Assembly (NCBI GenBank): GCA_023430145.1
Contig: JAEZCD010000321.1
Location: 1 to 13,112, forward strand
From: Pseudomonadota bacterium
GTDB taxonomy: Bacteria; Pseudomonadota; Alphaproteobacteria; Rhizobiales; Methylopilaceae
Direction of reading: 5' to 3'
DNA length: 13,112 nt
The notes below the pieces were generated by a model. It searched no databases. It was not told where the DNA came from and worked only from the letters and a program-made list of their open reading frames with translations. Position 1 is the stretch's first letter, and the number at the start of each line of letters is the position of its first letter. The translations under genes and the position numbers were made by a program. This document shows, one piece after another, positions 6,995-13,112 of this stretch.

Positions 6995-7456
6995 TCAAAG
7001 CCGCTCGATACGAAGCGGAAACTCGCCGGGCACGTGGAGGGCCTCATGGCCCTCGTCGAACCGGCCCAGTCTGATCAGCCCGGGGTGGTGATAGTCGGCG
7101 TAGAACATGGCCAGATTTCCCCATGGCGTGAAGTAGCAGAGGTCGTAGGGCTGCTCGTTGCCGAAGGGGCCGCTCGCCTCCTCGGTGAGCTTCCGCGGCA
7201 GGTAGGCGATCTTCTCGTTGTTGCCGTAGTCCTTGATGGTGAGCTCGAGCGGCAGCATGGAATAGAAATCGCGTGCGGACGGATTGTCGTAGAGCGTGGC
7301 GGTCATGACGCGGCCGTCGAAGGTCATCCTGATCCGCATGTTGGTCGGCACTTGGCTGGCAGCGTCGCCGCCTTGCTGGCCGTAGGCCGGGGGCGGAAGG
7401 ACGGAGGCTGCGATCGCGGCTCCGAGCATGGCACGGCGACTGAGCCCGAGGGTCAT
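6995..7456 (-). CDS. Tat-exported cyclophilin-like fold protein
   Basis: A 153-residue protein. The N-terminus carries a twin-arginine signal, LSRRAMLGAAIAASVLPPP, with likely cleavage after AYG near residue 26. The mature part matches the small cyclophilin-like-fold family (Cyclophil_like2): MRIRMTFDGRVMTATLYDNP, ARDFYSMLPLELTIKDYGNNEKIAYLPRKL, CYFTPWGNLAMFYADYHHPGLIRLGRF. Members share the fold of prolyl isomerases but are not known to be isomerases; some are cytoplasmic, so the Tat signal here implies folding before export. ATG 7456 has GGAG nine bases upstream. It lies between leuA and the serine hydrolase, same strand; 128 bp from the leuA stop. Two Cys were not seen as a conserved pair. 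Function unknown. Confidence 0.85.
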   Translation of the reverse strand: MTLGLSRRAMLGAAIAASVLPPPAYGQQGGDAASQVPTNMRIRMTFDGRVMTATLYDNPSARDFYSMLPLELTIKDYGNNEKIAYLPRKLTEEASGPFGNEQPYDLCYFTPWGNLAMFYADYHHPGLIRLGRFDEGHEALHVPGEFPLRIERL

Positions 7457-7484
7457 GGTCCAGGACTCCGAAGGCGGTTGTTCG

Positions 7485-7511
7485 GGCGGCGAGCGGCGTC
7501 GGCTCGCCGCC
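7485..7511 (-). terminator. Strong stem-loop downstream of leuA
   Basis: Perfect 10-bp inverted repeat GGCGGCGAGC (7485-7494) and GCTCGCCGCC (7502-7511) with a 7-nt loop, 74 nt after the leuA stop and 28 bp before the next start. There is no T-run after it on the minus strand, so it may stabilise the leuA mRNA end or act with Rho rather than be an intrinsic terminator. Confidence 0.4.
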
Positions 7512-7584
7512 GCCGCCCGTGCGGCGTGGCAGGGCCGGCGCGAAGTTCCTCGACGGATCCCACGCAGCGGCCGAGCATGCTGCC

Positions 7585-9171
7585 CTACCCCGCGGCCGCC
7601 GCCTGCGCGTGCAGCCGGTCGCGGCGGCTGAGGAGGCTGTTCAGCGCCGACAGATAGGCTTTTGCCGAGGCGACGAGCGTGTCCGGATCGGCGCCCTTGC
7701 CGGTGACGGTGCGGCCGTCGCTGGACTCCAGTCGCACTGAGACCTCCGCCTGCGCATCGGTGCCCTCGGTGACGGCATGCACCTGGTAGAGCGACAGCTT
7801 CGCCTCGTGCGGCACGAGCTGGCGGATGGCGTTGAAGGTGGCGTCGACCGGCCCATTCCCGGTCGCCTGCGCGGTCGCGTGCGCGCCGTCGATGTCGAGC
7901 GTCAGCGTCGCCGACTGCGGGCCCATGGTGCCGGCGATCACCGTCAGCGACAGCACTTTTATGCGGTCGTGCGCGTGCGCGATCTCCTCGTCGACGAGGG
8001 CCTCGATGTCCTCGTCGTAGACGTGCTTCTTGCGGTCGGCGAGATCCTTGAAGCGCTTGAAGGCGTCCTCGAAGGCGTTCTCGCCGAGGCTGTAGCCGAT
8101 CTCCTTCAGCTTCTCGCGGAAGGCGTGGCGGCCCGAATGCTTGCCCATGACGAGCGAGGTCGCCTTAACGCCGACGCTCTCGGGCGTCATGATCTCATAG
8201 GTCTGGGCGTGCTTCAGCATGCCGTCCTGGTGGATGCCGCTCTCGTGCGCGAAAGCGTTCCGGCCGACGATCGCCTTGTTGTACTGGACCGGGAACGAGG
8301 TCACCGCCGAGACGAGCTTGGCGGCCCGCGTCAGCATCCTGGCGTCGACGCCGGTGGCATAGGGCATGACATCGCGCCGCGTGCGGATGGCCATGACGAC
8401 CTCCTCGAGCGCAGCGTTGCCGGCACGCTCGCCGATGCCGTTGATCGTGCACTCGATCTGCCGCGCGCCGCCGATGACGCCGGCCAGCGAGTTCGCCGTG
8501 GCGAGGCCGAGATCGTCGTGGCAATGCACCGAGAACACGGCCTTGTCGCTGTCCGGGACGCGGGTGCGGACCGCCTCGAACATCGCCTGGTACTCGGCCG
8601 GCACGGCGTAGCCGACCGTGTCGGGCAGGTTGATGGTGGTGGCGCCGGCGCGGATCGCCGCCTCGACGCAGCGGCAGAGATAATCGATCCCGGTGCGGGT
8701 CGCGTCCATCGCCGACCACTCGACGTCCTCGACGAGGTTGCGGGCCTGGGTCACGGTCGCGGTGATGATCTCCAGCACCTGCTCCTCGGTCTTGCGCATC
8801 TGGTGCGCGAGATGGATCGGCGAGGTGGAGACGAAGGTGTGGATGCGGCCGCGGCGCGCGTGGCGGACCGCCTCGCCGGCTCTCGCGATATCGCCGGGGA
8901 TGGCACGGGCGAGCCCGGCGATCACCGCCTTCTCGGTGCGGCGGGCGATCTCGTGCACGGACTCGAAATCGCCCTGACTGGCGATCGGGAAGCCGGCCTC
9001 GATGATGTCGACGCCCATCTCGTCGAGCAGGGCCGCGACCTCGAGCTTCTCCTCGAAGGTCATCGAGGCGCCGGGACACTGCTCGCCGTCGCGGAGCGTG
9101 GTGTCGAAGATGACGACCCGGTCGGAGGGGGACGTCTCGGTCGGAGTTTCGGAGCTCTGTACGGCGGTCAT
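7585..9171 (-). CDS. leuA: 2-isopropylmalate synthase
   Basis: Condenses 2-ketoisovalerate with acetyl-CoA, the first committed step of leucine synthesis, in the cytoplasm. The 528-residue length fits the shorter bacterial LeuA type. Catalytic TIM barrel: FDTTLRDGEQCPGASM with R27-D28, AGFPIAS (59-65), metal ligands in SVHCHDDLG (H217, H219) and GERAGNAALEE (N252), and HESGIHQDG (309-317). The helical linker follows, and the C-terminal allosteric domain is about 405-515 (TGNGPVDATFNAI, LYQVHAVTEGTDAQAEV), the leucine feedback-binding domain in this family. ATG 9171 has AAGGA about ten bases upstream. The gene is alone, not with leuB/CD. Expression is probably controlled by transcription attenuation through the leader peptide and alternative hairpins directly upstream. 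Very sure of identity. Confidence 0.98.
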   Translation of the reverse strand: MTAVQSSETPTETSPSDRVVIFDTTLRDGEQCPGASMTFEEKLEVAALLDEMGVDIIEAGFPIASQGDFESVHEIARRTEKAVIAGLARAIPGDIARAGEAVRHARRGRIHTFVSTSPIHLAHQMRKTEEQVLEIITATVTQARNLVEDVEWSAMDATRTGIDYLCRCVEAAIRAGATTINLPDTVGYAVPAEYQAMFEAVRTRVPDSDKAVFSVHCHDDLGLATANSLAGVIGGARQIECTINGIGERAGNAALEEVVMAIRTRRDVMPYATGVDARMLTRAAKLVSAVTSFPVQYNKAIVGRNAFAHESGIHQDGMLKHAQTYEIMTPESVGVKATSLVMGKHSGRHAFREKLKEIGYSLGENAFEDAFKRFKDLADRKKHVYDEDIEALVDEEIAHAHDRIKVLSLTVIAGTMGPQSATLTLDIDGAHATAQATGNGPVDATFNAIRQLVPHEAKLSLYQVHAVTEGTDAQAEVSVRLESSDGRTVTGKGADPDTLVASAKAYLSALNSLLSRRDRLHAQAAAAG

Positions 9172-9197
9172 GCGACAGGAATCCTTCTTGCGGTCGG

Positions 9198-9302
9198 GCG
9201 CCCGGCGAAGGTTTTCCGTCCGGCTTCGGGCGCTTGTCGGGGAATGTGGCTGCGAGCGACCCCTGAGTGCCCAGGCGAGGATGCCCGGCCGGCTCTCAGG
9301 GG
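9198..9302 (-). promoter_or_regulatory. leuA attenuator: two exclusive hairpins with an antiterminator pairing
   Basis: Read on the minus strand. Hairpin A: CCCCTGAG (9302-9295) pairs with CTCAGGGG (9267-9260), enclosing an inner stem CCGGGC/GCCTGG. Hairpin B: GCGCCCG (9233-9227) pairs with CGGGCGC (9204-9198), with an extra AAG/CTT step. Alternative pairing: CCGGCCGGGC (9292-9283, inside A) can pair with GCCCGAAGCCGG (9231-9220, 5' arm of B) over ten base pairs with an AA bulge. The 5' arm of A overlaps the leader stop codon, 6 nt after the last Leu codon, so a ribosome stalled on the Leu run would open A, free the alternative pairing and prevent B. B lacks a T-run and lies 12 nt before the leuA ribosome binding site. 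Confidence 0.65.
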
Positions 9303-9391
9303 CGGCTAAGGAGAAGCAGCGTGGCGAGCGCGCGCGCGATCACGCCGGCGGAGGCCGGGGCGGAGTCGCATTTGGCGCGGCGCATGATCAT
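9296..9391 (-). CDS. leuA leader peptide with Leu run
   Basis: A 31-codon frame from ATG 9391 (a second in-frame ATG is at 9385) to TGA 9298-9296. It ends ARALATLLLLSRP: codons 25-28 (9319-9308) are CTG CTT CTC CTT, four consecutive leucines, with another Leu at codon 22. Position before leuA, short length, clustered Leu codons close to the stop and overlap with an attenuator hairpin are the hallmarks of a leucine attenuation peptide. No Shine-Dalgarno is seen before either ATG, so the start is uncertain. Confidence 0.75.
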   Translation of the reverse strand: MIMRRAKCDSAPASAGVIARALATLLLLSRP

Positions 9392-9427
9392 CGCAGGTCG
9401 CGGCAGGATCGCGGTTGGAACAACCCG

Positions 9428-9456
9428 CTTCTACGCGCTCCGCGGCTGCCGGGCAA
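9428..9456 (-). promoter_or_regulatory. Candidate housekeeping promoter for the leuA leader
   Basis: TTGCCC (9456-9451), 17-nt spacer, TAGAAG (9433-9428) on the minus strand: four of six matches to each sigma-70 box. It would start transcription near 9421, about 30 nt before the leader peptide ATG. A small hairpin GGTTG/CAACC follows at once. Weak evidence, position fits. Confidence 0.3.
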
Positions 9457-9502
9457 GACGCTCCTTCCCGCCGGTTCCGTCGAGCACCTCACGTTAGAAG
9501 CC

Positions 9503-10687
9503 TCAGATGCCGGCATACATCCGCCCCGGATTGAGCACGCCCGCCGGATCGAAAGCGGCCTTGATGCCGCGCGTCAGCGCCATCAGCGGCGGCGCGAGCG
9601 GCTCGAACACCTCGACCGCGGCGCGCAGCGGCTCGGGCGCGCGCACCAGCGTCGCATGCCCCCCTTCCCGCTTCACCACGGCGCGGATCATCGCGGCGCC
9701 GGCATCACCGGCGGTCTCGGTCGTGACCCAGACGAGGCCGCCGCCCCAATCGTACAGGCGTTCCAGCACCACTTTGCCGAGCGCGGCGACGACGGCCGGG
9801 CCGCGGCTCGGAGCGGTCGAGATGCGCCACACGGCCTGCTCGCGCCGCTGGGTGAGTGCAGTCCCGTCCCTGACGCCCGCCCAGAGCGGGGTTCCCGCAT
9901 CGGCATCCAGGCGGCGCGCAGCGCCGAAGCGCGCGAGCCGCCGCGCCAGCGCATCGGCGCGGTAGTCGACCTGCTCGGCGGTGCCCTCGAGCCGCAACAG
10001 CGTCCAGGCCGGACCACGCCCGTCCGCCGGCAGATGGGCGGCGGCCGTCACCTCGAACGGCGAGCCGAGGCCCGCGGACAGCGCTTCGATGCCGCGGACA
10101 TCGTCGAGCCCGTCGAGCACCAGCGTCGTCTCTCCTCGCGCCCGCGGCAGCACCTTGAAGGTGACCTCGGTCAGCACGCCGAGCGTGCCGAATGCGCCGG
10201 CACTGAGTTTTACGAGATCGTAGCCGGTGACGTTCTTCATCACCCGGCCGCCGCTGCTGATCGCCTCGCCGCGCCCCGTCACCATGCGCACGCCGATCAG
10301 GCTGTCGCGCAAGGCGCCCGCATGCACGCGGCGCGGACCGGAAACGTTGGCCGCGACGAGGCCGCCGATGCTCGGCTCGCCGGTGCTGCCGAGCATCGGC
10401 CGGTGGTCCATCGGCTCGAACGGCAGCCGCTGCCCGCGTTCGGCGAGCGCCGCCTCCACCTCGGCGAGCGGCGTGCCGGCGCGGGCCGAGAGGACCAGCT
10501 CCGCCGGCTCGTAGAGCGTGATCCCAGCGAGGATTCTGGTCGACAGCGCGCGCTCGGCCTGCACGGGCCGGCCGAGTGTCTGGCGCGTGCCGCCGCCGAC
10601 GATGGCGAGCGGTGTCCGCTCGGCAGCGGCGCCGCGGACGATCTCGGCGAGCTCGGACTCGGTGGAGGGGGCGAGCGTGTCAGTCAT
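9503..10687 (-). CDS. glcE: Glycolate oxidase FAD-binding subunit GlcE
   Basis: Accessory FAD-binding subunit of the membrane-associated glycolate oxidase GlcDEF, which oxidises glycolate to glyoxylate. The 394 residues show the truncated PCMH-type FAD domain typical of GlcE: VGGGT at 30-34, GGLVAANVSGPRRVHAG (108-124), GGRVMKNVTGYDLVKL (146-161) and AGAFGTLGVLTEVTFKVLP. The C-terminus FDPAGVLNPGRMY is the shared glycolate/lactate oxidase ending. ATG 10687 is chosen; an in-frame GTG at 10693 is possible and has slightly better spacing to a GAGGG, but neither site has a strong ribosome binding site. It follows glcD with 249 bp between, filled mostly by a palindromic repeat. No glcF follows; the leuA leader begins 111 bp downstream of its stop. 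Confidence 0.93.
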   Translation of the reverse strand: MTDTLAPSTESELAEIVRGAAAERTPLAIVGGGTRQTLGRPVQAERALSTRILAGITLYEPAELVLSARAGTPLAEVEAALAERGQRLPFEPMDHRPMLGSTGEPSIGGLVAANVSGPRRVHAGALRDSLIGVRMVTGRGEAISSGGRVMKNVTGYDLVKLSAGAFGTLGVLTEVTFKVLPRARGETTLVLDGLDDVRGIEALSAGLGSPFEVTAAAHLPADGRGPAWTLLRLEGTAEQVDYRADALARRLARFGAARRLDADAGTPLWAGVRDGTALTQRREQAVWRISTAPSRGPAVVAALGKVVLERLYDWGGGLVWVTTETAGDAGAAMIRAVVKREGGHATLVRAPEPLRAAVEVFEPLAPPLMALTRGIKAAFDPAGVLNPGRMYAGI

Positions 10688-10710
10688 CGCCACGCATTCG
10701 GGTGCGCCCT

Positions 10711-10902
10711 CTTTCCCTCCCCTCGATGGGGAGGGTGGATCGCTCTGAGCCGCAGGCGAAGAGCGAGACGGGTGGGGTGACCGCTCCGCGCCGGGAGTGC
10801 TTCATCCGGCAGCTGGGCGACCGTTCTCCATCGCAGGGATTCACCCCACCCGGCGCGCCGCCTTCGGCGGCGGTCCGCCCTCCCCATAAAGGGGAGGGAA
10901 AG
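10711..10902. repeat. 192-bp nested inverted-repeat element between glcD and glcE
   Basis: Perfect 13-bp terminal inverted repeats: CTTTCCCTCCCCT (10711-10723) and AGGGGAGGGAAAG (10890-10902). Each end is itself a hairpin, CCCTCCCC-tcgat-GGGGAGGG (10715-10735) and CCCTCCCC-ataaa-GGGGAGGG (10878-10898). An inner pair GGGTGGGGTGA (10770-10780) and TCACCCCACCC (10841-10851) is also perfectly inverted. The middle shows no coding capacity. The layout is that of a REP/MITE-like palindromic element; I know similar CCCTCCCC/GGGTGGGGTGA units between genes in Hyphomicrobiales genomes. No target duplication was identified. Confidence 0.75.
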
Positions 10903-10936
10903 GCGCGCCTTCCGATCCGCCGTGCCGCAGCGCGCA

Positions 10937-12382
10937 TCACGCCGCTTCCGGTCGGACGAGGTCGAGCGGGAACACTTTTGCCCCGTTCAGCAGCCAGTCC
11001 GGGTCGAACACGCGCTTGATGCGCGCCTGCTGTACGAGATCGGCCTCGGTGAACTGGAAGCGCATCAGGTCGCGCTTCTCGATGCCGACGCCGTGCTCGC
11101 CGGTCAGGCAGCCGCCGACCTCGACGCACAGCTTGAGAATCTCGGCGCCGGCGCGCTCGGCCCGGTGCAGCTCGTCCGGGTCGTTGACGTCGAACAGGAT
11201 GAGCGGATGCAGATTGCCGTCGCCGGCGTGGAAGATGTTGGCGACGCGGAGCCCCTCCCCTTCGACGATCCGCGCGATGCCGGCCAGCACCTCCGGCAGC
11301 CGCCCGGTCGGGATGGTGCCGTCCATGCAGATGTAGTCGGAGACGCGCCCCATGGCGCCGAAGGCGGACTTGCGGCCCTTCCAAATCGCCGCCGCCTCGG
11401 CCGGGGTGCGCGCCTCGCGCACATGCATCACCCCTTGCTCGCCGGCGATGGCGACGATTCGGGCGAGCTCGGCGTCGATCTCCGCCGGCGAGCCCTCGAC
11501 CTCGACGATCAGCATGGCGCCGACGTCGCGCGGATAGCCCGCATGCGCGAAATCCTCGCAGATGTCGATGGCGGGCTTGTCCATGAACTCGATCGCCACC
11601 GGCAGGATGCCGGCGCCGATGATGGCGGCCGTCGCCGCGCCCGCCGCCTCGCTGGACGGGAAGCCGAGCAGCACCGGCCGGGCGCCCTCCGGCAGCGGCA
11701 GGATGCGCAGCACAGCCTCGGTGGCGATGCCGAGCTGGCCCTCCGAGCCGACAATCAGCCCGAGCAGGTCGAGGCCCGGGCTGTCGAGATGGTTGCCGCC
11801 GATCTCAACCACTGTGCCGTCCATCAGGACGAAGGTGACGCCGAGCACGTTGTTGGTCGTGACGCCGTATTTCAGGCAATGCGCACCGCCCGAGTTCATG
11901 CCGATATTGCCGGCGATGGTGCAGGCGAGCTGGCTCGACGGGTCGGGCGCGTAGAAGAAGCCCTCCGGGCTGACGGCGCCGGTGACGCCGAGATTGGTGA
12001 CGCCGGTCTGCAGCCGCACCGTGCGGTCGGCCGGGTTGACCTCGAGGATGCGCGACAGCTTCGAGACGCCGACGATCACGGCGTCCGCCTGCGGGATGGC
12101 ACCGCCGGAAAGCGAGGTGCCGGCGCCGCGCGGCACCACCGGGACGCCCTCGTCGTGCAGGAACTTCAGCACCGCCGACACTTCCACCGTGCTCGACGGC
12201 AGCACTACCGCCAGCGGCAGGCAGCGGTAGGCGGTCAACCCGTCGGTCTCGAAGGCGCGGCGCTCGGTCTCGCTCGAGACCACCGCGCCGCCGGGCACCA
12301 AGGCCCGGAGGCCGGCGACGATCGCCGCGCGCTTGGCGAAGATGTCCGGATCGGCCGGCGGCAGAAGATCGGGGACGGACAT
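10937..12382 (-). CDS. glcD: Glycolate oxidase subunit GlcD (FAD-linked oxidase)
   Basis: Catalytic flavoprotein subunit of glycolate oxidase, oxidising glycolate (and often D-lactate) to the 2-oxo acid. The 481 residues match the full GlcD length. FAD-binding PCMH domain: VVPRGAGTSLSGGAI at 82-96 and CTIAGNIGMNSGGAHCLKYG at 154-173, then VGSEGQLGIATEAVLRILP. C-terminal FAD-oxidase domain: DGTIPTGRLPEVL (354-366), FHAGDGNLHPLILFD (384-398) with the conserved His, and GEHGVGIEKRDLM (428-440). ATG 12382 has a strong GAGGAGG about eight bases upstream. It lies 55 bp after the amidase gene on the same strand, probably one transcript, and is followed by the palindromic element and glcE. Confusion with D-lactate dehydrogenase is possible, but the adjacent glcE favours GlcD. 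Confidence 0.95.
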   Translation of the reverse strand: MSVPDLLPPADPDIFAKRAAIVAGLRALVPGGAVVSSETERRAFETDGLTAYRCLPLAVVLPSSTVEVSAVLKFLHDEGVPVVPRGAGTSLSGGAIPQADAVIVGVSKLSRILEVNPADRTVRLQTGVTNLGVTGAVSPEGFFYAPDPSSQLACTIAGNIGMNSGGAHCLKYGVTTNNVLGVTFVLMDGTVVEIGGNHLDSPGLDLLGLIVGSEGQLGIATEAVLRILPLPEGARPVLLGFPSSEAAGAATAAIIGAGILPVAIEFMDKPAIDICEDFAHAGYPRDVGAMLIVEVEGSPAEIDAELARIVAIAGEQGVMHVREARTPAEAAAIWKGRKSAFGAMGRVSDYICMDGTIPTGRLPEVLAGIARIVEGEGLRVANIFHAGDGNLHPLILFDVNDPDELHRAERAGAEILKLCVEVGGCLTGEHGVGIEKRDLMRFQFTEADLVQQARIKRVFDPDWLLNGAKVFPLDLVRPEAA

Positions 12383-12437
12383 CGGGCGCCTCCTCGGCGA
12401 GGGCGCCGGCTATGCCGCGCCCTCCCCTCAAGAACTG

Positions 12438-13112
12438 CTACTCCGCGGCCTCGTCCGCAAGGTGGCGAACGAGCCAGCGTGCCGTGCGTAAAAGCCGCGC
12501 ATCGTCACCGCGGCGTCCGATCAGCTGCACGCCGATCGGCAAGCCGTTGTCGCCGGTGAGGAGCGGCAGCGAGATCGCCGGCGTGCCGAGATAGGTCCAG
12601 ATGGTGGAGAAGATCGGGTTGCCGGTTCGGTGCAGGCCCTGCGGGGCCTCGCCCGGCGCTGCCGGAGCGAGGAGCGCGTCGAACCAGGTCTCGAACAAGG
12701 GGTCGAGACTGGCACTGGCGGGCCGAACCCCTTCGACGGCGCGCAGATAGTCGATCGCCGGGATCGTCCGGCCCTGCTCGATCAGCAGCCGCAAGGGCTC
12801 GCTCAGCCGGTCGGCGGCCTGCTCGTATTCCCGCCGCAGATTGTGCGCCATCTCGGCGCCCATGATCGTGCGGTGCAGGCCGACGATCTCCGGAAAGCCC
12901 GGCCCGAGCTCGGCCTCCTGCACGCGCTCGCCGAGCGCCTCGACGAGCTCGGCGAAGCCGGCGCGCGTCGCCGGCTCGGCCTCCTCCCATACGGGCGTGC
13001 GCAGAAAGCCCAGCCTCGGCGGCAGCGGCGGCTCGGCGGCGGCGGTCGCCGCCAGCGGTGGCCGGACGCCGGCGAGCGAGTCGGGGTCGCCCTCGTCGCG
13101 GCCGGCCAGGAC
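12438..13112 (-). CDS. Amidase signature family protein (C-terminal part; 5' end outside window)
   Basis: The last 224 residues of an amidase signature enzyme, which hydrolyses amide bonds with a Ser-cisSer-Lys triad; the triad lies in the N-terminal half and is outside the window. Visible family features: LAGRDEGDPDS at the cut edge, the PRLGFLRTPVW strand, and the C-terminal block IFSTIWTYLGTPAISLPLL, GLPIGVQLIGRRGDDARLLRTARWL. The stop is TAG at 12440-12438. It precedes glcD by 55 bp in the same direction, so a shared transcript is likely. The substrate cannot be assigned; it could be a stand-alone amidase, not GatA, because it sits outside a gatCAB context here and has the generic C-terminal ending. 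Confidence 0.88.
   Translation of the reverse strand, partial: VLAGRDEGDPDSLAGVRPPLAATAAAEPPLPPRLGFLRTPVWEEAEPATRAGFAELVEALGERVQEAELGPGFPEIVGLHRTIMGAEMAHNLRREYEQAADRLSEPLRLLIEQGRTIPAIDYLRAVEGVRPASASLDPLFETWFDALLAPAAPGEAPQGLHRTGNPIFSTIWTYLGTPAISLPLLTGDNGLPIGVQLIGRRGDDARLLRTARWLVRHLADEAAE

Noticed and set aside
7777..9309. Long plus-strand open frame of 510 codons opposite leuA
   Set aside because: It is a mirror of the leuA codon bias in GC-rich DNA; the composition is low-complexity (Arg, Asp, Gly, Val) and no domain is recognisable.
10922..12559. Plus-strand open frame of 545 codons opposite glcD
   Set aside because: Antisense shadow of a well-supported glcD with all family motifs; it has no family resemblance and no ribosome binding site.

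Overview
The window is GC-rich, densely coding chromosomal DNA of an alphaproteobacterium, most likely order Hyphomicrobiales (Rhizobiales). This rests on codon bias, the leuA and glycolate oxidase proteins, and a palindromic intergenic repeat of a style I know from that order; the genus cannot be fixed from sequence alone. No tRNA, rRNA, CRISPR array, transposase or phage gene was seen.

Left part (1-3950). A minus-strand pair encodes a YCII/DGPF-domain protein and an ECF42-type sigma factor with a long C-terminal extension; the sigma gene starts at a TTG overlapping the YCII stop. Facing away from the pair, on the plus strand, is a DUF1993 gene. Between them sits a short palindrome whose two arms look like back-to-back -35 elements, each followed after exactly 17 nt by a CGA/CGTC -10, so one sigma factor may drive both directions. 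The DUF1993 gene runs tail-to-tail into a minus-strand CelD/BcsL-like acetyltransferase gene that is broken by a one-base frameshift. Upstream of that lie a hairpin with a T-run touching the start codon, and a gene for a small secreted protein.

Middle part (3950-7460). A non-coding stretch of about 360 bp separates the small secreted protein from a plus-strand gene for a seven-repeat Kelch-like lipoprotein. Convergent with the latter are two minus-strand genes for exported proteins: a Tat-exported cyclophilin-like-fold protein, followed by a serine hydrolase of the beta-lactamase/D-Ala-D-Ala carboxypeptidase superfamily.

Right part (7460-13112), all minus strand. leuA (2-isopropylmalate synthase) is preceded by a well-formed attenuation leader: a 31-codon leader peptide with four consecutive Leu codons, two mutually exclusive hairpins and a 10-bp alternative pairing between them. 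Upstream is the order amidase (cut by the window edge), glcD, a 192-bp inverted-repeat element, glcE. The third glycolate oxidase subunit gene, glcF, is absent from its usual place after glcE; the leuA leader begins there instead.
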